DNA of 21,628 bases from DATCDR01 sp036510575. Lineage in GTDB: Bacteria; Actinomycetota; Acidimicrobiia; Acidimicrobiales; Bog-793. Below the pieces are notes generated by a model. The model was not told the DNA's origin. It ran no database searches and worked only from the letters and a program-made list of their open reading frames with translations. The DNA lies in the NCBI GenBank assembly GCA_036510575.1, contig DATCDR010000210.1, positions 1 through 21,628 on the forward strand, read 5' to 3'. Of this stretch, positions 15,166 through 21,628 are shown piece after piece (positions within the stretch are counted from its first letter, which is position 1; every line of letters starts with the position of its first letter). A program made the translations under genes and the position numbers.

Positions 15166-16773
15166 TTAGGACGGTGTGCAGGTGTAGTACGCGCTCTTGA
15201 AGATGACACCGGCCTCGATGAAGCCGAGCCCCTTCAGGCACTTGTTGTCGACGTAGTAGTTGTCGGCAGAAAGGATCGGGATGTTGACGGCGAGCTTGTC
15301 CTCGCCGCCCCAGATCCGGCTCCAGATGCCGGTCAACGCGGCGTTGTTCGACGATAGGTTCGTGGCATCCAAGAGGTTGGTGATCGTCGGGCTGTTGAAG
15401 CCGTGCGCGTCGTCAGCGGCAGTTGGAACCGAGTACAGCGGCACATAGATCGCACCGTTGAAGATTCCACCACTGATCTGCGTCGACAGCTGGAAGTTGC
15501 CCGTCGCGTAGTCGCCGAATACCTGGCCAAATCCGACAATGTTCGGCGTCGCGTTGATCCCACACTGTGCCCACTGCTGGGCAAGCGCAGTCGCTATCAC
15601 TGAGGTTTGGCCTTGGAGCTCGTTGAACTGGAAGCTCAAGCCCCCGAGCTGCTTGACGAGTGCGGTACCCATGGCGACGTTGTACTGGTACGGCTGCAGC
15701 TTGTTCGCCGCCGCAAGCTTGGCCTTGGTGCTTCCGGGTGAGCCTGGGTAGTACTGCTCACTCGTTCCAGCCAGAATCGGCGCCGGGTTCGCGAAACCGC
15801 CCTGAACAAAGGTGGCGATCTGTGCCCTGTTGGTGCAGTAGTCGATCGCCTCTCGTGCGAGCGGGTTGTTGAACGGCGGCTTGTTCGTGTTCACCGGAAG
15901 GAAGGTGTAGACGAGGTCCGAGCCCTTCACGGTCTTCAGACTTGGGTTCGTCTCCGCCTCCTGGAGGACCGTCGGAGGGTCGCCCAAGCCGATCATCGTG
16001 AAGCTCTGCACCGCGCCAGAGGCAAGTGCCTGGTAGGCGGTCGTTGGGTTCGCTCCGTCGTTCAAGTACTCAAGTGAGCTTAGATAGCGAGTCTTCGACG
16101 CGTAGTAGCCCGGCCATGCACTGAGGATCTGCTCCGTAGCGTTGTTCGTCGTCACCTTGAACGGGCCTGCGCCGATCGGGAAAAGCCCGAACTGCGTGGC
16201 ACCTTCGCTCTCGACTGCCGCCGGCGACACGATGTAGGTGGCGTTCGTGTCGGCAAGCACCGTGGCGAGGTTGGTGTCGGGGTGCGAGAGGTGGATGGCG
16301 ACGGTGTACTTCGAGGGCGTAGTCACCGACGTCAAGTCGGTGAAGTACTGCGAGACGTCCGAGCTGGTCCCGGCATCACGCAAGATGTTGTATGCAACTG
16401 CCTTCGCGTTGAACGCCGTTCCGTCTTGGAACTTCACACCACTGCGAAGCGTTACCGTCAGCGTCTTGTAGCCGTTGGTGAACACATAACCCGTCGCGAG
16501 ATCCGGGGCGAGCGTCGAACCTGAGGTACCCGTCGGGTCGAAGAGTGCACCGAAGATCTGATATCCGAAGCTGCTGCCGGTCGGCCACAGTGGGGAAATC
16601 GGGTCGAGCGAGGTCGCACCCGTCGACACGATAATGACGGTCCCGCCACGCCTTATAGCAGGCGTCGCCTTGTGAGTCGTTGCGCTCGAGGCCGCCTGCA
16701 GACCGGTCAAACAGACCGAAGCTACTAACCCAGCCATTATCAACGCCGCGCTCGCGCGTCGGTGTCTTTTCAC
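15166..16773 (-). CDS. Family 5 extracellular solute-binding protein of a Dpp/Opp-type ABC importer
   Basis: The N-terminus (KRHRRASAALIMAGLVASVC, then LTGLQAASSA) is a secretion signal. The lone Cys is preceded by Ala-Ser-Val, a poor lipobox, so the anchor is uncertain and type I cleavage near ASSA is possible. The mature protein has family-5 marks: LDPISPLWPTGS, LTVTLRSGVKFQDGTAFNAKAVAYN (typical FxDG..f.a.dV region), GAGPFKV and NPLAREAIDYCTNRAQI. At 535 residues it has the usual size. It binds a peptide-like or other small ligand outside the cell and delivers it to the divergent permeases. The GTG start is preceded by GGGGGA 6 bases away. Binding-protein genes of this class are commonly made in excess, here from their own promoter and terminator. 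Confidence 0.95.
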   Translation of the reverse strand: MKRHRRASAALIMAGLVASVCLTGLQAASSATTHKATPAIRRGGTVIIVSTGATSLDPISPLWPTGSSFGYQIFGALFDPTGTSGSTLAPDLATGYVFTNGYKTLTVTLRSGVKFQDGTAFNAKAVAYNILRDAGTSSDVSQYFTDLTSVTTPSKYTVAIHLSHPDTNLATVLADTNATYIVSPAAVESEGATQFGLFPIGAGPFKVTTNNATEQILSAWPGYYASKTRYLSSLEYLNDGANPTTAYQALASGAVQSFTMIGLGDPPTVLQEAETNPSLKTVKGSDLVYTFLPVNTNKPPFNNPLAREAIDYCTNRAQIATFVQGGFANPAPILAGTSEQYYPGSPGSTKAKLAAANKLQPYQYNVAMGTALVKQLGGLSFQFNELQGQTSVIATALAQQWAQCGINATPNIVGFGQVFGDYATGNFQLSTQISGGIFNGAIYVPLYSVPTAADDAHGFNSPTITNLLDATNLSSNNAALTGIWSRIWGGEDKLAVNIPILSADNYYVDNKCLKGLGFIEAGVIFKSAYYTCTPS

Positions 16774-16872
16774 GTGTGTCCCCCTAGTTAGTACGGAGCC
16801 CTACCCATCGGCAACCGCCGCCGCGCCTTGGGGCCCCTCTACCGCGCGCGAGAGGTGTCCCTCCGGCATCCG

Positions 16873-16901
16873 ACTGTAGCCACTTAAGTCACCAAAGTGA
16901 A
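16873..16901 (-). promoter_or_regulatory. Candidate sigma-70-type promoter for the binding-protein gene
   Basis: On the minus strand TTCACT (16896-16901) and TACAGT (16873-16878) are separated by 17 bases, each matching 4 of 6 consensus positions. The leader would be about 90 bases. Confidence 0.35.
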
Positions 16902-16910
16902 ACACAACTT

Positions 16911-16924
16911 GTCCGCAGGCGGAC
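16911..16924. promoter_or_regulatory. 14-base palindrome between divergent promoters
   Basis: GTCCGC-AG-GCGGAC has perfect 6-base arms. It lies 10 bases upstream of the candidate binding-protein -35 box and about 117 bases upstream of the permease -35 box. A regulator dimer site is plausible. Confidence 0.4.
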
Positions 16925-17040
16925 GATCGCGAACTGCCTCGGCGTATTCTGGGATTGCGATCTGCGCGCCGTACGAAATTCCCTGCAAGTCACTACAAAG
17001 TCAGACATTCGCAGACGCTCCTCGCGAGGTGCCAGGTGGC

Positions 17041-17069
17041 TTGACAAGCTATGCAGCGCCACCGATACT
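17041..17069 (+). promoter_or_regulatory. Strong candidate promoter for the permease operon
   Basis: A perfect TTGACA (17041-17046) and GATACT (17064-17069, 4 of 6) are 17 bases apart. This is the best sigma-70-type match I saw in the window. The transcript would start near 17076 and carry the leader ORF at 17129. Confidence 0.65.
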
Positions 17070-17128
17070 GACTCGGCGACTGGCTCGGCGTTACGAGCTG
17101 TTGTCAGTGTTCTCTGGGGGAAGGCTTT

Positions 17129-17257
17129 GTGAGGATCGTCATGCATGATCGCTTCGTGGCCCAACTATTTGAGCCTTCCGGTCTCCGAGCGGCAAGCCTG
17201 CGAATGCGAGCGATCCAGGTCTGCCGGGTACCCTGCGTCGTCAGGGTCGCGATCTAG
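17129..17257 (+). CDS. Possible 42-residue leader peptide ahead of the first permease gene
   Basis: GTG 17129 is preceded by GGGGGAAGG with a 4-base gap, a strong ribosome binding site. The 42-codon frame ends with TAG only 2 bases before the permease ATG, and that ATG has no good site of its own. The product is basic (many Arg) with two Cys and no recognised domain; ATG 17141 is an alternative start. Such a layout suggests translational coupling, perhaps with control by the leader sequence. Confidence 0.45.
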   Translation: MRIVMHDRFVAQLFEPSGLRAASLRMRAIQVCRVPCVVRVAI

Positions 17258-17259
17258 CC

Positions 17260-18210
17260 ATGCTCAAGGTCGTCGGATCGCGACTGTTGCAGATGATTCC
17301 GGTGATGTTCGGTGTGACGCTGCTCGCGTTCGCCGTCGTGAATCTCCTGCCCGGGAACATCATTGCTGTGATCCTTGGCGCCAACTACACCAAAGCGTCG
17401 GCGGCGATACTCACCAAACAGCTTCACCTCAACGAACCGCTCATCGTCCGCTACTTCAACTGGGTCGGAGATCTGCTGCACGGCAACCTCGGGCACTCGC
17501 TGTTGAACGGGCAAAGTGTCGGCCAGGCGCTCTGGCAAGCGGCTCCTCCGACCGCGGAATTAATCCTCGTCGCGCAGATCATCGCCATCATCCTCGGCGT
17601 CACCTTCGCCGTCGCATCAGTCGCTTCGCCGACTCCGTGGGTCGACCGGATCGCCACCGGGCTCTCGTTGTTCGGCAACTCGGTGCCCGCCTTCGTCACT
17701 GCGCTGTTAGCTCTGTTGTTATTCGCCGATCACTGGCACCTCGTATCGAATCTCGGCTGGTCCGCGCCGAGTACCGCGGGGTGGGGCGCAAACCTTCGAG
17801 CGATACTCCTCCCAGGCCTGACGCTCGGAATCTCGGTCTTCCCCGGTTACATGCGGATATTCCGGCGCGAGATGCAAGAACAGCTTGAAAACGAGGAGTA
17901 CGTCACACTCGCGCGCATGAAGGGAATTTCGCATCGCCGACTCATCCTGCTTCACGTAGCGAGGAACTCCGCACTCGGTATCGTCACGCTGATCGCACTC
18001 AGCACCGGCCTCCTCGTGGGCGGGGCCGTGATCGTCGAACAGATCTTTGGAATGCCCGGCATCGGCGAGCTTTTGATCAATGCCATCTCCAACCGCGACG
18101 CGACGACGGTAGAGGGCTGCATCGTCGTGATCGCTGCCACGATCGTCATCCTCAACCTGATCGCGGATCTGCTCTACGCGGCGTTCGACCCGCGTGTGAG
18201 GGACGCATGA
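17260..18210 (+). CDS. ABC importer permease, DppB type
   Basis: The first inner-membrane subunit of a peptide-type importer: 316 residues, starting with SRLLQMIPVMFGVTLLAF and carrying about six membrane helices. The loop that docks onto the ATPase (EAA-like) is VTLARMKGISHRRLILLHV, and the family motif GMPGIGELLINAISNRD follows. The start matches the family's usual N-terminus although the ribosome binding site is poor; upstream is a short ORF ending 2 bases before. It is followed by the DppC-type gene, so both form the channel. Confidence 0.95.
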   Translation: MLKVVGSRLLQMIPVMFGVTLLAFAVVNLLPGNIIAVILGANYTKASAAILTKQLHLNEPLIVRYFNWVGDLLHGNLGHSLLNGQSVGQALWQAAPPTAELILVAQIIAIILGVTFAVASVASPTPWVDRIATGLSLFGNSVPAFVTALLALLLFADHWHLVSNLGWSAPSTAGWGANLRAILLPGLTLGISVFPGYMRIFRREMQEQLENEEYVTLARMKGISHRRLILLHVARNSALGIVTLIALSTGLLVGGAVIVEQIFGMPGIGELLINAISNRDATTVEGCIVVIAATIVILNLIADLLYAAFDPRVRDA

Positions 18211-18284
18211 CGCGACATGCGCCTTGCCGATCGCGACGAAGCGCAGTACTGCGCGAGCAGACACGAGGGGAGACATCTCTGTGA
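18207..18284 (+). CDS. Possible 25-residue bridging ORF between the two permease genes
   Basis: An ATG overlaps the stop of the first permease (ATGA, 18207-18210). The 25-codon frame ends with TGA inside GTGA at 18281-18284, overlapping the start of the second permease. The product is Arg-rich. This would give ribosomes a path from one permease to the next, although the second permease also has its own ribosome binding site. It may be chance. Confidence 0.22.
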   Translation: MTRHAPCRSRRSAVLREQTRGETSL

Positions 18285-19219
18285 CCGCGAATACGGACGT
18301 CCTCGTTCTCGCCGAACAACCAGCAATCGTGCTCAGCCCTGCCGATGAGCACTGGGTCGTCGAACCGCCTCGGGGTGCATGGAAGGCGAAAGTGCAGCGC
18401 TTCGCCCACGCGTTGCGCGACCCCGCCGTCTACATCCCAGGATCCGTCTTGCTGTTCATCATTCTGGCGTGCTTCTTTGGACCGTTGGTCTTCTCGGCGC
18501 CAAGCCCGAACACTGGAAACCTCTCCCAACCAGACCTTCCGCTGTTCTCGCCGGGCCACCTTCTTGGCACGAATGGCTTCGGCAACGACACCCTCTCTCG
18601 GGTACTGCACGGCGGACAGGTGTCGCTCGCCGTCGGGATCGGCGCAACCGCGATCGGGCTCGTCATCGGATCGATTCTCGGAATGTCCGCCGGCTACTTC
18701 GGCGGGCTCATCGAGGCGACGATCATGCGGATCCTCGACACCTTGCTGTCGTTCCCGAGCCTCATCCTCGCACTTGCCATCGCGGACTTCCTCGGGCCGA
18801 ACGAGTTCCACACGATTCTCGCCGTCAGTTTCTATGGCATTGTCGTCTACGCCCGACTCGCTCGTAGCCAGACGATCCGGGTTCGCCATCGCGACTTCGT
18901 CGTGGCGGCGCGATCGAGTGGCGTTCGCCCCAAGAAGATCATCTTCGGGCACATACTCCCGAACGTGATGCCACCACTGCTCGCCTACGCGATGATCACG
19001 GTCGGCGTGGCGATGCTCGTCGAGGCTGCGCTCAGCTACCTAGGGCTTGGCATCAGGCCGCCACAACCAAGCTGGGGGAACATGATTTTCGCCGGGGTGG
19101 CGTCGATGACCTCGGATCCTGCGCTCGTGCTTATTCCCTGCCTGTTCCTGCTCGTGACTGTCATGTCGCTGAACTTGACCGCTGACGCGCTGCGCCGACG
19201 GCTCGCGTTCGACCGATAA
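18281..19219 (+). CDS. ABC importer permease, DppC type
   Basis: The second channel subunit (312 residues) has a cytoplasmic N-terminal stretch, a first helix (VLLFIILACFFGPLVF), the family pattern HLLGTNGFGNDTLSRVLHGG, and a docking loop (VVAARSSGVRPKKIIFGHIL) with LGLGIRPPQPSWGNM near the end. GTG 18281 is chosen for GAGGGGAG about 8 bases upstream; the frame is open for 19 more codons without a better start. It pairs with the DppB-type subunit and the two ATPases downstream. Confidence 0.95.
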   Translation: MTANTDVLVLAEQPAIVLSPADEHWVVEPPRGAWKAKVQRFAHALRDPAVYIPGSVLLFIILACFFGPLVFSAPSPNTGNLSQPDLPLFSPGHLLGTNGFGNDTLSRVLHGGQVSLAVGIGATAIGLVIGSILGMSAGYFGGLIEATIMRILDTLLSFPSLILALAIADFLGPNEFHTILAVSFYGIVVYARLARSQTIRVRHRDFVVAARSSGVRPKKIIFGHILPNVMPPLLAYAMITVGVAMLVEAALSYLGLGIRPPQPSWGNMIFAGVASMTSDPALVLIPCLFLLVTVMSLNLTADALRRRLAFDR

Positions 19220-19227
19220 GCGACGCC

Positions 19228-20274
19228 ATGTCGAACGTCGAAGACACCATGCCGGTACTTGGATCGGCTCAGCCGATCGTCGAGGTCGAGAATCTGGTGA
19301 TCAGGATGCGGAGCGCGCATCCCTTCACGCTGGTCGACGGTGTCTCTTTCTCGTTGCTGCCCGGACATGCTCTTGCGTTGGTCGGTGAGTCCGGCGCCGG
19401 AAAATCGATCACCTGCCGAGCGATATTGAACCTGTTGAACCCAAGGAAGTTCGAGATCTCCGGCACGGTGCGCCTCGGCGGCGTCGAAGTGAGCGCGCTG
19501 CGCTCCAAGGCGTGGCGCGCCCAGGCCACCCGGACATCTTCCCTGATATTCCAGGATCCGACGCGCTCGCTGAATCCGACGATGAAGGTCGGTTGGCAGA
19601 TAGCCGAATCGATGTACAAGTCCACCACGCGCGTAGAGAGACTCTCCAAGCACGCTGCGCGCGAGCGCGCGGTCGCGCTGATGCGCGAGGTTGGCATCGC
19701 CGATCCCGAAGAGCGCTTCTACGCGTACCCGCATCAGCTGTCGGGCGGAATGCGCCAGCGGATCGTCATTGCAATCGCGCTCTCGTGCGACCCACAGGTG
19801 ATCTTCGCCGACGAGCCGACCACCTCGCTCGATGTGACCACCCAAGCCCAGATCATGGATCTCCTCGACGAGCTGCGGCAAAAGCGCCAGATCGCCGTCG
19901 TGCTCGTGACGCATGATCTGGCACTCGCCGCCTCTCGGGTCGACGAGGCAATGGTCATGTATGCGGGCCGACTGGTTGAGAAACTGCCCTCCTCCGACGT
20001 CGCCCGCTCCGCCCAGATGCCGTACTCACAGGCGCTTTTGAACGCGGTGCCCGGCATGGAGATCGACGGCGAGATCCCAGATCCGATTCCAGGCTCGCCG
20101 CCCAATCCGCGTGACCTCCCGCCAGGCTGCGCATTCGAGCCGCGATGCAGCCAACGCGGCAAGATCTGCATCGACGAGCGACCCGAGCTGCGCGAGCTCT
20201 CTCCAGGGCATACCTGCGCGTGCTGGTTTCCGATCGACCTCGATGTCACACCGCTAGCTGAGGCGAAGATATGA
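19228..20274 (+). CDS. ABC importer ATPase, DppD type
   Basis: This cytoplasmic ATPase powers the importer. Walker A is GESGAGKS (residues 53-60), Q-loop LIFQD (Gln109), signature LSGGMRQ (171-177), Walker B VIFADEP (Glu196) and H-loop VTHD (His229). A C-terminal oligopeptide/dipeptide domain has a Cys cluster (GCAFEPRCSQRGKIC, then CAC), seen in many DppD/OppD proteins and able to hold an Fe-S cluster. The start is 8 bases after the DppC stop, without a clear ribosome binding site, so re-initiation is likely. Its stop overlaps the next ATG by 4 bases. Confidence 0.96.
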   Translation: MSNVEDTMPVLGSAQPIVEVENLVIRMRSAHPFTLVDGVSFSLLPGHALALVGESGAGKSITCRAILNLLNPRKFEISGTVRLGGVEVSALRSKAWRAQATRTSSLIFQDPTRSLNPTMKVGWQIAESMYKSTTRVERLSKHAARERAVALMREVGIADPEERFYAYPHQLSGGMRQRIVIAIALSCDPQVIFADEPTTSLDVTTQAQIMDLLDELRQKRQIAVVLVTHDLALAASRVDEAMVMYAGRLVEKLPSSDVARSAQMPYSQALLNAVPGMEIDGEIPDPIPGSPPNPRDLPPGCAFEPRCSQRGKICIDERPELRELSPGHTCACWFPIDLDVTPLAEAKI

Positions 20275-21293
20275 CCAGCGCCGAAGTCGCCAACGCCTAC
20301 GACGGCACTGCGACGCGAGCGGGCGAGACCCTGCTCGACGTCAAGGATCTCGTCCAGGAGTTCAGGGTCTCGCGCCGCGGCTCGTACCGGAAGGGAACGG
20401 TCTCAGCCGTCGCGGGGGTCAGCTTCGAGATCAAACGGGGCGAGACGTTCGCGATCGTCGGCGAGACCGGCTCGGGTAAGTCGACCCTTGCCCGAGCTCT
20501 GATCCGGGCGCCTCGTCCAAAGTCCGGACAGATCACGCTTGACGGTCACGAGTTGACCGGACCACGCGCTGCGAGCAACCGGGAGGTCGGACAGCTCGCA
20601 CAGATGATCTTCCAGGACCCGTTCTCCGCACTCAATCCGAAGTGGACGATCGAGCGGATAATCACGGAGCCACTTGCGACCGCAGGTGTGCCGAAAGACG
20701 TCGCCCGCCGACGCAGGGTCGCGGAGATTCTCGAGCGAGTCGGACTCGGCGCGAGCCAGTTCGCGCACCGGTACCCGTACGAGATCTCCGGTGGGCAGGC
20801 GCAGCGGGTGGCAATCGGTCGTGCGCTCGTGTCCGCGCCCGAGCTCGTCATCTGCGACGAACCGGTCACCGCCCTCGACGTATCGATCCAGGCACAGATC
20901 CTGAAGCTGCTCTCGGTCTTGAAGAAGGAGCTCTCGCTCACCTATCTGCTCATCGCGCACGACCTCGCGGTAGTACGGGTGCTCTCCGACCGGACCGGGA
21001 CGATGTACCTCGGCAAGTTCTGCGAGGTGGGCGCAACCCCGGCGATCTTCCAGCATCCCGCGCACCCTTACACCGACGCGCTGTTGTCAGCTATACCTCC
21101 ACGACCTGGGCAAACGATCGAGCGACAGCGAATCCACCTCGCCGGAGAGCCGCCATCACCACTCTCGCCACCATCGGGATGTCGATTCCACACTCGTTGC
21201 GCGTACGTGCAAGACATCTGTACGACCGAAGAGCCGAAGATGCGCCCGATCGGTCCGGATCAGAACGTAGCCTGCCACTTCCCGTTGATATAA
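20271..21293 (+). CDS. ABC importer ATPase, DppF type
   Basis: The partner ATPase has Walker A GETGSGKST (64-72), Q-loop MIFQDPF (Gln115), signature ISGGQAQR (172-179), Walker B LVICDEP (Glu197) and H-loop IAHD (His230). The C-terminal domain has GCRFHTRCAYVQDIC, similar to the DppD tail. ATGA overlap (20271-20274) ties its translation to the DppD-type gene. It forms a heterodimer with that subunit under the two permeases. Confidence 0.96.
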   Translation: MTSAEVANAYDGTATRAGETLLDVKDLVQEFRVSRRGSYRKGTVSAVAGVSFEIKRGETFAIVGETGSGKSTLARALIRAPRPKSGQITLDGHELTGPRAASNREVGQLAQMIFQDPFSALNPKWTIERIITEPLATAGVPKDVARRRRVAEILERVGLGASQFAHRYPYEISGGQAQRVAIGRALVSAPELVICDEPVTALDVSIQAQILKLLSVLKKELSLTYLLIAHDLAVVRVLSDRTGTMYLGKFCEVGATPAIFQHPAHPYTDALLSAIPPRPGQTIERQRIHLAGEPPSPLSPPSGCRFHTRCAYVQDICTTEEPKMRPIGPDQNVACHFPLI

Positions 21294-21628
21294 GCGCCGA
21301 GATCCCTCGCCGCAGCGCGTGCGGGCGCGTCTCGAGCCGCGCTCGGCCGTGGTCAGTATTCGGCTCGCCGGTGATCCTCGGTCGCTGCCAACCAGTCGAC
21401 GCCGGTTGGCAAGACACAGCTCGCCGACCTGGTTCGGTAGACCGACGGATCGTCGACTCCAGGGGGGCTGACCTGCTTTTCAGCTAGACCGAAGTTCCCC
21501 CCACGGAACACCTTCCTGACACGGTCTCACGTGGCTGAGCAGCGTCTTCGTGCCGTGAAGCCCTGAGGATCGTAGTCATGTAGTTGGAGAATGGTTTGAG
21601 CGTTGATCGTTGTAATGCTCCATTATTT
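21294..21628. other. Right-edge region without a recognised gene
   Basis: These 335 bases carry no supported gene. They contain two TAGACCGA copies (near 21438 and 21485), a strong hairpin at 21462-21502, a GTTCC/GGAAC inverted repeat at 21494-21509, and a clear drop in GC after about 21565. This may be the start of a mobile element or the promoter of a gene beyond the edge. Confidence 0.4.
21462..21502. repeat. Nested hairpin with G6/C6 outer arms
   Basis: GGGGGG (21462-21467) and CCCCCC (21497-21502) flank an inner GCTGA/TCAGC stem (21467-21471 and 21480-21484). It lies about 170 bases after the last ATPase gene. It may be a terminator or the end of an insertion element. Confidence 0.4.

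Larger units (their letters stand above)
16774..17128. other. Divergent control region between binding protein and permease operon
   Basis: Between the binding-protein GTG and the leader ORF lie two face-away candidate promoters, a 14-base palindrome, and two AAGTCAC-type motifs (16886-16900, which contains TCAC-CAAA-GTGA, and 16987-17003). These are the expected elements of shared regulation of the importer. No gene is seen. Confidence 0.5.

Noticed and set aside
16713..16753. Lipoprotein signal in the solute-binding protein
   Set aside because: The Cys near residue 21 is preceded by Ala-Ser-Val, and Val just before Cys does not fit a lipobox; a plain secretion signal is as likely.
18152..18952. 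266-codon minus-strand frame opposite the DppC-type gene
   Set aside because: Asp/Arg/Glu-rich composition typical of antisense reading; no family pattern.
1..21628. CRISPR array, rRNA, toxin-antitoxin pair or phage genes
   Set aside because: I looked for regularly spaced repeats, rRNA signatures and typical small gene pairs and saw none.

Overview
The window is about 62% GC by eye. It carries actinobacterial-style genes: a PspC-domain histidine kinase with its NarL-type regulator, many GTG starts, 4-base gene overlaps, and a tRNA-Ser with no encoded CCA. A high-GC actinobacterium is the best guess. An Acidimicrobiia-like lineage is possible, because a secreted acid-type (S53) protease is present, but nothing in the window fixes the taxon.

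Layout. (1) Positions 1-2614, minus strand: the N-terminal 870 or so residues of a secreted sedolisin (S53) protease with Ig-like/IPT repeats, cut by the left edge. (2) 2736-2824, minus: tRNA-Ser(GCT). (3) 2912-5961: an envelope-stress-type module, with a PspC membrane protein divergent from a PspC-histidine kinase and response regulator pair. (4) 6264-14957: a catabolic island holding a Rieske ring-hydroxylating oxygenase, an amidohydrolase-2 protein, an NTF2-PPOX fusion, a MetE-type zinc methyltransferase, a 4,5-dihydroxyphthalate-decarboxylase-like protein, an aldo/keto reductase and a LigB-type extradiol dioxygenase. Two paralogous small proteins of no family I recognise sit beside the Rieske and MetE-like genes. 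(5) 15166-21293: a family-5 (peptide/Dpp-type) ABC importer, with its binding protein divergent from the permease-permease-ATPase-ATPase operon. (6) 21294-21628: no gene seen, but a strong hairpin and an AT-richer right end.

Working model (inference): the importer brings in an aromatic or amide-like substrate. The Rieske oxygenase, decarboxylase-like protein and LigB-type dioxygenase would then hydroxylate, decarboxylate and open the ring, as in the phthalate 4,5-route. The amidohydrolase, MetE-like protein and reductase would act on side groups or cleavage products. No Rieske reductase or ferredoxin is present. The true substrate cannot be read from the sequence.

The least expected features are the two paralogous small proteins (31 of 42 identical residues in the core), short ORFs with strong ribosome binding sites that abut or overlap the starts of the decarboxylase-like and first permease genes, and a LigB-type enzyme with Gln where the second iron-binding His is expected.
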